A stretch of 64,000 nucleotides of DNA from Metellina segmentata (taxonomy: Eukaryota; Arthropoda; Arachnida; Araneae; Tetragnathidae). Shown in pieces: positions 10,897-22,628 of the stretch (its first letter is position 1; each line of letters opens with the position of its first letter). Where the stretch lies: positions 76,366,416 to 76,430,415 of the forward strand of contig OX375878.1 of assembly GCA_947359465.1 (NCBI GenBank). The letters are read 5' to 3'. The translations under genes and the position numbers were made by a program. The notes under the pieces were generated by a model. The model had not been told where the DNA came from. It worked only from the letters and a program-made list of their open reading frames with translations, and searched no databases.

Positions 10897-12240
10897 AAAT
10901 TATAAGATATGTACAATAGTTGATAAGTGATTTTGAAGAGTTGGTTGTCTATAAAAACTGTTCCATATGCATGTACCGTTATATAAATATTCAGTGTTGA
11001 GATAACTATTGCTCATGAACACCTTTTGTGGGAAAATATTTGTAAAAACTTGCAACTACTATAACTCATTTTTGGTGTGTGGTGTTTTACAGAGATACGT
11101 CATATCTATTCTCAAAAAAAAATATTTTGGAAGTTTTTTGCATTTTTTTTTGTGCCCCACTCTCCTTCCTGGTGTGGCTACCTAATATATATAAATTTTT
11201 TCAATTTTTTTTAAAAAGAACATGCAAAAAACTCCAAATAGGCAAAATGGTCCGAAATATGCAAAATAAATTCGGGTTTCGTGGTTGCAAATTGCTAAAA
11301 AAACACGCATAGACGGAACAAGGTTTGTTGAATGGATGGGGGGGGGAGTTCTCCCGAAATGTATGAACTGTACCCCCAGTAAAAAGGCTGAACAATCCAT
11401 CAGGAAAAAATTCAGGACAGTTCACTCTCAGGCAGTTACCCGTATTTACTTCAAATAAGAAAGCCGACAATTTAAAAGACCCTATATTGTAAATAATCAA
11501 AATAAAAGCAATGACAGATTTGTTGAATGCCCTTAACTTCAAACGACATTTCCGTCAGTTGGTATGGCGCTTCTTGTCCACTTTGGGACCTAGTGCCATA
11601 AAACCCTAACATCCAATCCGTCAGTCGGTCATAAAAATCAATCGTTTTTTTCGAAACTGTCCAAGTGGGCACCCAAAAGAAAGGTGATCGCGGAATCGTT
11701 TGCCCGTCAAAGACATGTTCGAGCCCTGAAGGGTCTAGGGGGTGAAGCCACTATACAGCAATTTCTTCGAAAATAGATAGTCATCTCGTGGCATTCAAGT
11801 TCGAGCACCACGTGCATTCATTTTGGGAGTAGAACAGAACCACTTTGAAGTCGTAAAAAAAAAATGATAAGCAAGCAATAGAAAGCGATACTGGGCCACT
11901 TTACTCCACACATTCAAAGGAAGAATTTAATTTTTTGGTACTTTCAATGGTAAGAAGGTAGTGAAACGAAGAAGTAATTTTTTCTTAGACAGGCGATTTG
12001 AAAGGAAAAGTGTTCGCTTGAGTTCAAAGGTGAAAGGGGATGGGAAGATATATTGACCTATTGGAGAAAAGACTGAAAGGAAAGAGGGATGTAAGGGGAC
12101 TGGTCTCTGTAGAGAATTGTGTTAAGGGGGTTAGCTTTAACTATCGTGACAGGAAATGAAATTAGAAACCAAAGTTGTTTTAACGGCACTGTTTTAATGT
12201 TACTTTTAAAGTTAAAATTTTATAAATGTTCCTTGATTGT
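10897..12240. other. Interval with no recognised gene
   Basis: Several overlapping short frames on both strands (11079-11672) show no family motifs. Around 11330 there is a G run. Nothing else was recognised. Confidence 0.4.
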
Positions 12241-12244
12241 GTGT

Positions 12245-12315
12245 GGGGGGGGCGAAATATACCTTTCGCCCCTTCTCCTCAGTGACAGGGGGGGGGGCTT
12301 AAACCCCCCCCCCTG
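12245..12315. repeat. Two adjacent perfect hairpins, one of G10/C10
   Basis: GGGGCGAAA and TTTCGCCCC form a 9 bp stem around a 6 nt loop near 12248-12271. At 12286-12315 CAG10 is followed by CTTAAA and C10TG, a perfect palindrome. It lies at the point where the hAT relic on the minus strand is cut off. The long G/C runs are prone to length errors. Confidence 0.8.
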
Positions 12316-12329
12316 CCCCCCCTGTTGGC

Positions 12330-13105
12330 ACGTGCTTGAGCAGGAGCAATGGAGATTAATTCAACAAGTTTAAACACTTCATCCATAAGCTCCCTAATTA
12401 CACTCGACTCTGCCGCCAACTTCTGGCAGATATCAAATGTTGACACAAACTTTTCTTTTATTACACTAGATAACAGAACCAACTGGGGTTCCAATTTTTC
12501 CAGATCGAATTCACTTGCATGAACACACAATTTTTCTTGAAAGGAAGTACCTTTTTAAATTTCTTCTTTTGCTGCATCTGTAAGCACTTCTAATTTGACA
12601 AGATTCACCATTCCTGGTTGATGGAATCGTTTTTCAATTTTGGTGGTTACTGTGTCAACCACTTCAAACAAGCATTTTCGAAGGCCAACAGTTTTATTGA
12701 TGTTGGCGGGGGTGAAACTTTCAGAATTGCTGGAGTATTCATACCGACATAGAAGCTTTCTTTTTCGAGATGACTGTGGCAGCTTCAAACCTAAGAGTTC
12801 AGCAGATTCTTTTGGTCCTGCACCCAAGCCTTCAAAAAGTAGTGAAAAAGTCCTAGATGCTTATTGGTGACACAAGTCCAAGGAATAGTTGTTACAATGA
12901 ACAAATAAAAATTTTGGTTGAACATCTTTAATGAGCTTTTTGACACCATTTAAATGACCACACATATTCCGAGCTCAATTAAATCAGTGTCCTCTAACTT
13001 TTTGAAATCGTAAACCAAGTCTAATCATCACATCCTCAGTGACATGAAATAAAGTATTAGCCTTAGTATCTTTTATTGAATTGCCCATTAAGTCTTCTCT
13101 CACTT
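12330..13105 (-). pseudogene. hAT transposase relic (ZMYM1-like)
   Basis: The minus strand gives, in pieces and in order: an EDV-IRLGL segment followed by MCGHLNGVKKLI and FLFVHC (the conserved NMSG-GVQ / VHC-AH region of ZMYM1-like hAT transposases), then FEVVDTV-T-I-KRF-QPG, then EVFKLVELIS-APAQA. The last matches the start of the C-terminal dimerisation domain, and the relic is cut off before SERSFS would appear. Frames are broken by stops, with open stretches at 12555-12827 and 12279-12530. It belongs to a different sublineage from the hAT copies at 17013 and 60796. Confidence 0.72.
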
Positions 13106-13142
13106 CAGATGTGATGGGATTCATCTGAAGTGAGAGAAGACT
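13091..13142. repeat. Perfect 21 bp stem, 10 nt loop hairpin
   Basis: Positions 13091-13111 are exactly reverse-complemented at 13122-13142. The loop is TGATGGGATT. The left arm is the hAT relic's own sequence, so the right arm may be a small inverted duplication. A near-copy of the loop and flank (ATGTGA-GGGATTCATC) follows directly. Confidence 0.9.
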
Positions 13143-14189
13143 ATATGTGAAGGGATTCATCCATTTCAGACGTAAGCTGAATTGCCCCCCCCCCCTTCTG
13201 TTGGCGAGTGCCTACGTGCGTGAATCCTTAAATGAACTTAAAAATTGTTTCAGAATTTATTTTAGAAGCTTATGCACCCATGTGGTATGTGGTAAAGTGT
13301 TATCGTTCCTGCAAAGAGGTTTGAATGTTTTTAAAGCGATACATGCATTCTTGTTCCTCAAGTGACAAACTAAAAGATGTTATTCAACCAATCATTCAGC
13401 AAAATGTATACTTCCATCACCCCGAGAGTATGCTCCTTAGAATGATCAGTGACGACGGTCACCATATTCCCAAATTGAGACTAAGGAGAATTTTCTGAGT
13501 GCTAAGAGGGGGGATCGACTAAAACAAAAACATAATTTTTAAAATTCTAAACTTAAATTTCGATGCAATGAATTTCAACGAACTGAAAAATTGGCAAGAC
13601 TGATGTAGCTCACCCATATTTTAACAAGCATTTCAAACGAAGACTCGTGAGAGAAGACTACATGTGCTCACTCATGTAACTACATGTGCTCACTGTGCTA
13701 CCTAAGCTGTACAGATATTTTCAGTTTCTTTGCTACCCTTGTAATACTTGAGGTTGAAAGATGCGTACAATTGGAATCAGAGGAATAAATAACATTGGTC
13801 TAGGAGCACATGATTGCTTCATCAGAGCTAAGATAAATTCACGACGAATTATGCGAAAATTGTGATAATTAGAAACAGTATAAACTAGGTTGTGTTTACT
13901 TTAACTTAAGCTTGTGTTTTTAACTTCCGATCGAGCAGGACTTCGATAAGGATATCGAAGTATAATCAGAAAACTATAATAAATATCTCTATAGAAAGAT
14001 TGTAAGAAACCCATGCTAAAACATACCTTTGACGCTGAAGAGTAGTCAAAACTCCGAAAACTTTTGGAGTACTGAGGAGGGAGCAGTACATCTTCTATTC
14101 GAATTAATGAATTTATCGATGCCGTCAAAAAAGGAAGCTAATTTTGCACGCCAGTTGATCGCCTCAATTGCACGCCTCAATTGAAAATA
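13143..14189. other. Interval with no recognised gene
   Basis: Lies between two hAT relics. It has a C-rich run near 13186 and a short GTGACGACGGTCAC palindrome near 13450. Some of it may be further decayed transposon. Confidence 0.4.
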
Positions 14190-15185
14190 TTCTTAGATGA
14201 TTCAAATTTTTCCTTGCCCAAAGCAGATCGTAAATTATTTTTGATTATAGGTAGTTTACTGAATCCTTTCACCAGAAGCCACAGTGATGGGAAGAGAAAA
14301 CAAAATTCTTAAAGCTATGCAAAGTTCTGGGGGAATAGATTGCAATTTTAATCTATAGATATCATTTAAAGGGAGTGGAAGACCTTTATTTTCTAATTTG
14401 GGTTAATGTGAAAAAGTAGCTTCGCAAACGGTCTTGTACATCTGAATTTCATTGATGAAATTGTGGCTTAAATCATCTGGATAGCTTTCAATTAATTTTT
14501 TAGGTGCGTTGTTGTCATTAGAATTAGAATTTATTTTTAATATGGCTTCGAATGCATTGCATATGTTTTTTCATTTGCTCATGCCTTGATTATAACTGAG
14601 AAACTATTTTATTGATTACTATATAAAAAACTGAACTTTTGAATTTTGTTTCTTCGGTTTCTAATACTTTAGGCATTTCTCTTTCCACTTCAAAAGCTTC
14701 CTTTTCCGTCCTCTTTTTTTGGAAAATTCTGCATCTATACCCATAGTAGAAGCTGTCTCTTTAGCTCTATTTATACAGACCATTGTTTACTTAAATCTTT
14801 ATCTATTGTTTCAGTTAACGCTTTAATGTTATTCATTTCGATATCAAGGGAGATATATTATGATTGAAGGGTTAAATTTCTTGTACTAATTTGCTCTAGT
14901 ATGTCCTTCCAAATATTTAGCCGAATTAAAGTTTCTAATTTTGAAAATAATTGAGGAATCCATTTACTCTTCCGCCGTTTCCTCTTACGATAAACTACTG
15001 ATTTTTTACACATTGAAGGGCCTTTAAAACGTCAGGTAGTTTTTCAGTTATAGGTTTCACTGCCTCAATTGTTGCACTGCATCTTGTCTCATAAAGACCG
15101 TGTAGAGACCTCCCATCAGTGTGTTTTAGAAGCAGTTCCCATGGCCGTTGGCTCGCACTAAAATAAATTGTAAAGCTGGTTTATA
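14190..15185 (-). pseudogene. hAT transposase relic with SGER dimerisation motif
   Basis: Minus-strand reading from 15185 downward gives: FSAS-RPWELLLKHTD then LYETRC-A-IEAVKP (the RW-AR-DAV region), then a basic KK/RKRK segment that is shared with 920-1133, and near 14300 IPPELCIALRILFSLPITVASGER. The last is the hallmark start of the hAT C-terminal dimerisation domain. Many stops and at least two frameshifts are present. No terminal inverted repeats were found. The domain order is intact, so this is one decayed copy rather than unrelated pieces. Confidence 0.75.
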
Positions 15186-15189
15186 AAGT

Positions 15190-16215
15190 TAAAGAACGTG
15201 CTTACTACTTCATTACTCCTTGTGGCCAGGCCCGCCGCTAGCTGTTTGTTTGAACGCCTGTGTGCAATATCGATTATGCCGCCCCCTGTGTGATTGTGAC
15301 ATCATGTCGATTGGATCTCTTCGCAATTCGAATTTGGCCGCATTTGGCAATGACGAGGCCATCACGGCGTTGCTCGTAGTGTTGGTTTACCAAATGGGAT
15401 TTCGTATCAATCAAAGGGGGTTAGCGAGCAGTGGTCTCACCTGACCCCACGAAAAGAACTGTTACGGGCAACGCCTTGCTGGCCAAGCAGTGGCTAGTTA
15501 CCATATAAATATTGATCTACAGAAATTAACTCGTCTTGAATTTATGCTATCAGCGATAAGTAGGCTTTCCAAGTTTACGAGTAATAATCGACCCACTTAA
15601 TCACGTAATTGAGTTTATAAAAAGTTTATAGAAATTCCGTATAAAGGAACTGTAAAATTAAATTTGTATTTCTAAAATACATAGAGTTTTGGCTCAGATG
15701 TTTTGTAAGAATTTTGTATAGCCAGTACTGACTACGTGGTCAAACACGAACTTGGCCGGTTTTTTATTTCAAATTTCGTAAATATTTAATTGTATATGTG
15801 CTACAAACAGAAGATTACTAGGCGCAGCAATTATTATGATAAGCCGATAAATAAACGTAGGTACCAAATTTTTGCACTTATATTTTCACTGACATATGAT
15901 ACATTGAATTATAATCACACTAACCAAGTTAAATTATCCTTAATTATACCTAGACCAACGTCAGACGAAGTATAAACAAAATAATTGCAACTTGATGTGC
16001 GATAGTACTGTTCGAATGCGTGTACAAACTGAGAACGAAGCTCTGTGGGGATTCCTAGCCTTTTCCAGACGGGGAGGTTTCAACCAGATTTCGCTTGAAG
16101 ACGGGAGAAATGGAAGAAAAGCTTTCCCCCTTTGTTGCGCGCATCTGGTCCTTATCTTTACTATGGTCAGGTCCCCTGCGGTAATTGGAACCACGGACGG
16201 TCCGTTCGTGTGTCC
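15190..16215. other. Interval without recognised gene; locally GC-rich
   Basis: 15225-15460 and 16010-16215 are GC-richer than the surroundings and carry open frames of 74 to 91 codons (for example 15992-16267 plus), without recognised motifs. The CAGGCCCGCCGCTAG string at 15227 resembles ends of some hAT elements, but no partner end was found. Confidence 0.35.
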
Positions 16216-16471
16216 CTACGTGGAGAGTGGAAAGGGTGCAAAAAATGAAATAGTAATTTCCTTTTAATTATTTTAAGCTAAATTTTTAAAAGTTGCAGGT
16301 GGTTGCATTTATGCAAAAAGTTGTATTTATGCAGAAAGTTGCATTTATGCAGAAAGTTGCATTTATGTTGCGATTATAACTCACTTACAATACACCCCAT
16401 GTAGGAGGAATTTTGATTTTAGTACTTCACATGCAAAAAAAAGTTGCATTTGTTGCAAAAAGTTACCCTAA
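16216..16471 (-). mobile_element. Truncated copy of the 800 bp TAGGGCAAC element
   Basis: Reverse-oriented match to 31090-31340 of the complete element, including the subterminal repeats of GTTGCATTTATGCA-AAA type (four in a row here). It ends at GTTACCCTA, a one-base variant of the terminal repeat. The other end is missing. Confidence 0.8.
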
Positions 16472-16621
16472 TAGTTAGTTAAAAATTGAATGAAAAATGG
16501 GAGGGAGAGACTCTTAAATGGGGATGTGTATCTTCAAGTGATTAATTTACTTTGAAATGCACTTGCAAAATTAGATATGATAGAACAGAATAGACGGACA
16601 AAGAAAGTAACCTTCACACTT

Positions 16622-17011
16622 AATAAAACATCCTTTTCAGCAATCGGAAAAAATCAGTCTCGAAATATCTGCTTAAGTTTGTTAAATAATCAACAAACTC
16701 TTCCTTTTTAGAAATATTTTCAATGATATCGTTAATTCCTAAAACATCAAGTTCCTACAGTTCTCTTAACAGATTATTACTTACATGCAAAGAAAGCACT
16801 GTTAAAACATTATCTTTAAATAATTCTATTCCTCTCTCATATGCATCATTCTTTATTCCGATTACCATCCAACCAAGTTTTTTATCCTATTACACTCAAA
16901 CCAGAGTTTAACGATAACATCAGCGCCAATCAACAACTCGATTTCATTGTTTTCACGAAGGGTATAGGTCATTTTAATGTTCCCATTCCTTAAATCCTCG
17001 AGTACATGAGG
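16622..17011 (-). pseudogene. BEL/Pao retrotransposon polyprotein fragment
   Basis: The minus strand encodes NEIELLIGADV followed by KLWF and LVGW, then after a one-base frameshift MVIGIK, and then LSLHVSNN-L-EL*ELDVLGI-DIIE. This is the retroviral-type aspartic peptidase end (DUF1758) and the following segment of BEL/Pao polyproteins, where IELLIGAD, LGW and the L-LD-LGI-D motif occur in this order. An internal stop replaces the usual Trp. The fragment is cut at 17012 exactly where a hAT terminal repeat begins, so the hAT element inserted into it or joined it. No LTRs were seen. Confidence 0.72.
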
Positions 17012-17012
17012 G

Positions 17013-18147
17013 CAGTGGTGGATCAAGTCAAGTGGGGGAGGTAAAATTTTTCAGGGCTCTTAAACTCAAATTAGAAAAAAAAGTTTCAAGCAAAAACTCA
17101 TCAAGTTATTAACAAAAAGAAAAGTAGTCAACATTTACATACCATAACAAATTAAAAAAATAAATTTTTTGCATAAATTTCCGATTTGTTTTATTTCTTG
17201 CAAATTCGTCAATTATTTTAGTAGCGTCAATTGGGTTAAAAATTTTTTGCTCTTTTTTATAGAATTGCCAGATTAATAATCTTTCTTCTGCCATAGTACT
17301 CCTTAAATAATTTTTTACACGCTTTAAAACGGAAAACGGTCTTTCTCCTGACGATATAGATAAGGGAATTGTTAAAAAAAATTTCTATAACTTCAACATT
17401 CGGAAATGTGCAAGATATTTCTTTGGTGGCTCGACAGATGTGTGGTGTGGTTTTTATGGTGTGTTTTCGTTTTCTTAGAGAAATATTAAAAAATGGCCAA
17501 ATTCATCTTCAAAAGTACAAACATTAATGTCATTTTTTTAAATATCCTTAAACTTTTTTATAGTGTTCTACTTTTAATTCTGCCTTGGTGATGGTCACCT
17601 TGGTCACATGACATAAAATGCATTGACTATGAAATTTCTCTTATTGTAAATTCCTGTCTGACTTCTTTGTTTTTATCAAAAAAAACATTTTTATCTTTTG
17701 TTGTCTGCGAGTTTGTACATCTTCTACATTGAATGATAGACCTGATAAAACAGTTGCCTCTTTATCAACTTTTTCAAATTCGTGTCTGAAATTATTGATA
17801 AAATTTTCTAATGCCTTTAATAGGATAGATCCATTTAATAGTTTGCATTCCACTGATTTCAGTGATTTACTAGTAGCATTTACTCTTTGTAAAATAGTAT
17901 TCATAATAATTGTCATTAGAGGAGTTTCATATTTGTCTATTTCTTAAGAAGTTGCCTGCACAATGGTAACTTTCTTTTCTTCTTCTGAATTACAAATTTC
18001 AGTTAAAGCCTCTTTAACATGGGTGAAACCAAGTTTTATAGCTAATACAGCATCTGGTCTTGTTTGACCATCTTGTATTAGAAACTCTTTTCACTGCACT
18101 TAAAGATGCACATAGTAAAGAAATTGTCACAACTTCCCTCGAACCCT
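17013..18147 (-). pseudogene. hAT element relic, internally deleted
   Basis: Begins with CAGTGGTGGATCAAGTCAAG, nearly identical to the terminal repeat of the complete hAT element at 60796-63120. On the minus strand it encodes the C-terminal motif FSVLKRVKNYLRSTMAEERL and the DATKIIDEF tail, and upstream an open 91-codon stretch (17641-17916). At the far end it shows the same internal deletion junction as 1882-2312, and is cut at repeat Y before reaching the second terminal repeat. Confidence 0.8.
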
Positions 18148-18347
18148 ATTCGACAAATACACTGACAATATTCATAATTGCTTTTCAAAAATGAATAGTT
18201 TTAAAATACCCTTGTATATAAAGTGTTTTTTGTTTTATACCTCTCAATAATTTTTATAATTTGGCACCACTACATCCCAATTTATGCTACCATCTCTACT
18301 AGGGAATCCAATTATTTTCAGATAAAAAAGGTCATTCTTCAGGTGTT
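18148..18347. repeat. Direct repeat Y, upstream copy
   Basis: Matches 4108-4307 with about ten differences. Its last 29 bases correspond to window positions 1-29, so the left edge of the 5.2 kb duplication cannot be fixed from copy A. Confidence 0.8.
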
Positions 18348-19051
18348 AGAACGTTCTGAATCACTCACGGAAATCGCGTAATCCCTTACTTTTTCCAAAA
18401 ACAACCCCTCTCTCGCTGTGGTGAGGTTTCCCTTTCAACTGTCCCCTAACTCTTAACTCCCCATAAGAAAATAGCGGGTTTCCGGAGGACTTTGGCCGAA
18501 GACCTTCTTTCTATCTCCTTCTGAATGTTTAATAGGACTGAGCGGAATTTTAGTTTCACTTGGCAATCTGATATTCCCAAAGTCAAGGGAGCCGCGGAGA
18601 GGGGTCTTCCTCCACAAAGAATAAGAAGAGCGGAATTTTAAAAGATAGACGGTGGGAAACTGAAGACGCGGTGCGTCCAGTGAAACCAGCTGTGGTGAGG
18701 ACCCAAGAAGTGACCCTAGCTTACCCCATCTTCAAAACAGGGAGAAGGGCGACGACGGATGCCCAAAAGAGAAAAAACACCATATAAATAAATGTCACTC
18801 TCTCTTGTCACGAGTTCATGAAATCTATTATTTTGCCCCTAAAAGTTTGAAAACGTTCAAAACGTTGACAAATTCCATGAGGTTAACCAGATTATGGTAT
18901 TATTTTGCTTTGAATGTATTTTTTTTTTGTATAATTTAAAAAAATCTAATTTGTGCACTGCTACAATTCTGCTGAACTAAGACATTTCAATAATTTGATA
19001 ATGGTATTCAACTAGTTACCACCGTCCCAGCCTAAGCCATTTGCTGTATTG

Positions 19052-19227
19052 CCACGTAATTTTGAACCACGGTCAGACGACGAGGCAGCATCTGAGCTGG
19101 CACCCCACTCTCCAAACTTCCTCACCAACCCAAACTGAGGTTTTTTCGGCCATTACAGATTTAAGGTGCACCAGCCGCCTCTACACCATACGCTTACAAA
19201 TATCCATGCCCTGACCCGGTTTTGAAT
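19052..19227 (-). mobile_element. SINE family 1, truncated (twin of 735-910)
   Basis: Copy B counterpart of the truncated SINE; same breakpoints, therefore inserted before the duplication. Confidence 0.8.
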
Positions 19228-19236
19228 ACTTCATAC

Positions 19237-19450
19237 TACTAATACTTCAGGCACTTCTCTTTACACTTCAAAAGCTTCCTTTTCCGTCCTCTTTTTTTGG
19301 AAAAGTCTGCATCTATACCCATAATAGAAGCTGTCTCTTTAGCTCTATTTATACAGACCATTGTTTTCTTAAATCTTTATCTATTGTTTCAGTTAACGCT
19401 TTAATGTTATTGTAATGTTTGTCCATCTTCCACATTGAATGATAGGTTAT
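19237..19450 (-). pseudogene. hAT transposase fragment (twin of 920-1133)
   Basis: Copy B counterpart with the same fused break, therefore older than the duplication. Confidence 0.65.
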
Positions 19451-19562
19451 TATGATAACTGTCGAAAACGGCCTCTCGAATTTGCATGTTAATTATAAGC
19501 GGCGCTGTCGTCGCTCTTTTTGAGTATATAAACAAACGCATGCTTCAACCCATACCAAAAGG

Positions 19563-19632
19563 TGTGGTTGCACAGTTGGAAGAGCAACGGACTAGCAGCC
19601 TAAGGGTTGCTTAGTTCGAAACTCAGTACATC
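19563..19632 (+). repeat. tRNA-like SINE head (twin of 1246-1315)
   Basis: Same A-box-like and B-box-like motifs as the copy A counterpart. Confidence 0.5.
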
Positions 19633-20203
19633 GGAATTGCAACCTACCTAAAATTGTATGGAATAATGGTTCAAAAATTTCGACCTATCCAAATTATTTA
19701 CCGACCAGTTTAATTTATGTAGATGGATTTTATTCCACCTCTTTCTATTCCTCTCCCCCCCCCCCCTCCCCTTTAATTATTTTTTAATCTAAATATTATT
19801 TAGCCTAACAGGACAATTATCAAAATGATTGATTTTACCCATTTATGTTCACCCGCCATGTCGACAACACAGATAAGGGATTGAGGCCCCTACGGGGCCA
19901 GGCACCCTGAATAAACTATTAGTATGACGAACCCATACCAAAGAATTTGGCGCAGATTTATCAGTTCATGTATTAGTTCAATCATTATTGAACTCATTTT
20001 AACCTGAAGGCAGACTCCTCGATCATTTGGATTCTATTTTTATTTTTGATTTATTAAAAACAAGAGATAATCAAGCTCAGCCCGGAATTCGACCTTTAGA
20101 ACGAATTCGGTAAAAGGTAAGTAAAACCTTACCTACTTTTCAACGAAAGTTTGTGGATTTCTGCTTTTGAAAATTCAATAATAACAGTTTCACCACATTA
20201 ACC

Positions 20204-20634
20204 TGATAAAACAGTTGCCTCTTTATCAATTTTTTCAAATTCTTCTCTGAAATTATTGATAAGATTTTCTAATGCCTTTAATAGAATGGATCTATTCAAT
20301 AGTTTGCATTCCACTGATTGCAGTGATTTACTAGTAGCACTTATTCTTTGTAAAATAGTATTCCTAATAATTGTCATTAGATCAGTTTCATATTTGTCTG
20401 TTTAAGAAGTTGTCTTCACTAAGATAACTTTCTTTTCTTCTTCTGAATTACAAATTTCAGTTAAAGCCTCTTTAACATGGGTGAAACTAAGTTTTATAGC
20501 TAATACAGCATGTGTTCTTGTTGACCATCTTGAATTAGAAACTTTTTTCACTGCATTTAAAGATGCGCATTGTAAAGACGCTGTCACAACTTTCATCGAA
20601 CCCTAATGAAAATACATTTTGTTGGCCCTACGCA
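20204..20634 (-). pseudogene. Internally deleted hAT relic (twin of 1882-2312)
   Basis: Same deletion junction and the same 64-codon open stretch (20402-20596), with one amino-acid change between the copies. Confidence 0.75.
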
Positions 20635-21066
20635 CCCGTCTCTGCTTGAGGGTCATTGACACGAGGTACAAACCTCAGATTTTTTCTTTCTCAAAGTCTT
20701 CGAATGAACAACTGTAAGAACGAAGTATTTTCCCTTCAACTGTCCCATAACTCTTACCCTCCCCCCATAAGAGACGCTGTGCGTCCGGTGGGGCTGGAAG
20801 GGGCGAAACTGTAAATATCATTGCTGAGGGCAGGAAGGAGGCGGTAAGTTTCCTGTAGCCCAGGAGTGGCCAATTTTTTACTTACCATACGTCAATTTTT
20901 TTCACATACGAATTCATATGCGTCGTACAACTCAAGCACCTTTTCTATTCTTAAGTTTTCATGGTCCAGCCTTATTCTTAATAATCTTTTTAATAAAGGT
21001 ATGTTTATAGACATAATTAATATTTTTAAATGAATTAATTACTGTATGTAAAACAATATCTATTTC

Positions 21067-21332
21067 ATTACTTTCCATTAATGACACTTTTGAGACTGGG
21101 TTTCGCTAGTCTTTGAATGTTTGGTGTTAAATTTGTTACTGAGAACGACAGATATTTCTTCAAATTTGAATCAGTCAATAGCGACTTTCGTTTTGATTTT
21201 CAAGAATGTAAACTTCATTAATGAAAATACTAGTTCACATCTGTATGTCGTTCCTAATAATAACAGAATAATTATCGAAAACGTCTACAGGAAGATGGAT
21301 AGAGAGGTTTTCTTGCCTTTTTTGTTAACCTA
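21067..21332 (-). pseudogene. hAT C-terminal relic (twin of 2745-3010)
   Basis: Same broken Y-CE-VFS-MKF segment as copy A, with the same in-frame stops. Confidence 0.6.
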
Positions 21333-22125
21333 CTTGTTTCTTAGAATACCTTTTTGTCTGCCAGACACGGAAGCATAAATTTAAACTTTTTAATTTTGCC
21401 GAAACCAAATTGTTCTAGATTCAAAAGGAAATATCTGGAATACAATGTTTCCATAAAGGAAATCAAAACACATATATGCCTTAGGATTTTCTTAATTACA
21501 GGCTTATTAGATGAGTACTTTGCTTTTGTGAATATTAAGAGGTTCTTTCTATTTAAGTTTAGCTTTCTATTTAACCTTAGTTTATTTTGTTCCAAAGGTT
21601 TACTATTTAAACTATGAAGTGAGGGCATCCATACTAGTTTTTAACATACTGAAAACAAATTTTAAAGTGTTAATTCCCCTCTTGAAAGGCATCAGTTCAA
21701 ACCTCCGTAACCTTCCAACTGTGAAGAATCAGTGTCAAAATTAGCCAAAAAAATGCTTTGAAATTCAACCTCTGCCTGTTTTTAGTGAGTAGAAAGAAAT
21801 ATTTGTTATAGTCAAGTGTTATTCTACTATAGATGCGAACTCCTAGCGTCCTGAGCTCCTTGTATTCCCACAAACGTGAGAGGCAAATATTTCCAATGAG
21901 AAATTATATAAATTGTTAAAAGAGCATCTACACCGAGCGTGCCATAGGAGTCTGATCCCCTTGAAAGTTTTTATGGTAGACCCAGGAACCTCAAACATAA
22001 GCGGTATAAATATGACGAATAATAGAAATAACTAACTATGCAAAATAATTCGATCTCTCTTAATAGACTACTTTACCAGAAGAGATGTACAGTTCTAGAG
22101 ACCAGAACACCTTGGGTTCTACATG

Positions 22126-22385
22126 TCGCACCCCGGCAAAAAAAGTGATGCAAGTCAAAAAATAAAAATTTTGATGTTTTGTCATTCAAAAATATGTATG
22201 AGGTGCCCCAGCGTGTTATATTACGATTCTATAGAATATAACAGAAGTTACCGCCATATATACTTACCTAAAACTTAAAAGAAGCTTATACTATTTCAAT
22301 ATAAGTTCTATAGTATCCTTTAAGTTGATGTTTCTCAAATTCTGCAATTTTGAGCTGTGTCACTTTTTTTTTTGCCGGGGTGCGA
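22126..22385. mobile_element. Small inverted-repeat element (twin of 3804-4062)
   Basis: Same 23 bp terminal inverted repeats; one extra T in the right T run. Confidence 0.7.
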
Positions 22386-22430
22386 TATGTTTGTTTGAGT
22401 TCTGGGTTCTCTCTAATATGAGGTTTAAAT

Positions 22431-22628
22431 ATTCGACAAATACACCGACAATATTCATAATTGCTTTTTAAAAAATGAATAGTTCTGAAATACCCTTGTA
22501 TATAAAGTGATGTTTGTTTTATACCTCTCAATAATTTTTAAAAGTTGGCACCACTAAATCCCAATTTATACTACCATCTCTCTGGGGAATCCAATTATTT
22601 TCAGATAAAAAAGGTCATTCTTCAGGTG
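22431..22628. repeat. Direct repeat Y, third copy
   Basis: Matches 4108-4307 almost exactly; it is the downstream Y of duplication copy B. Confidence 0.8.

Noticed and set aside
16265..16460. Short regular repeats that might suggest a CRISPR-like array
   Set aside because: Repeats are the subterminal motifs of a transposon, spacers are not unique or of constant length, and the genome is eukaryotic.
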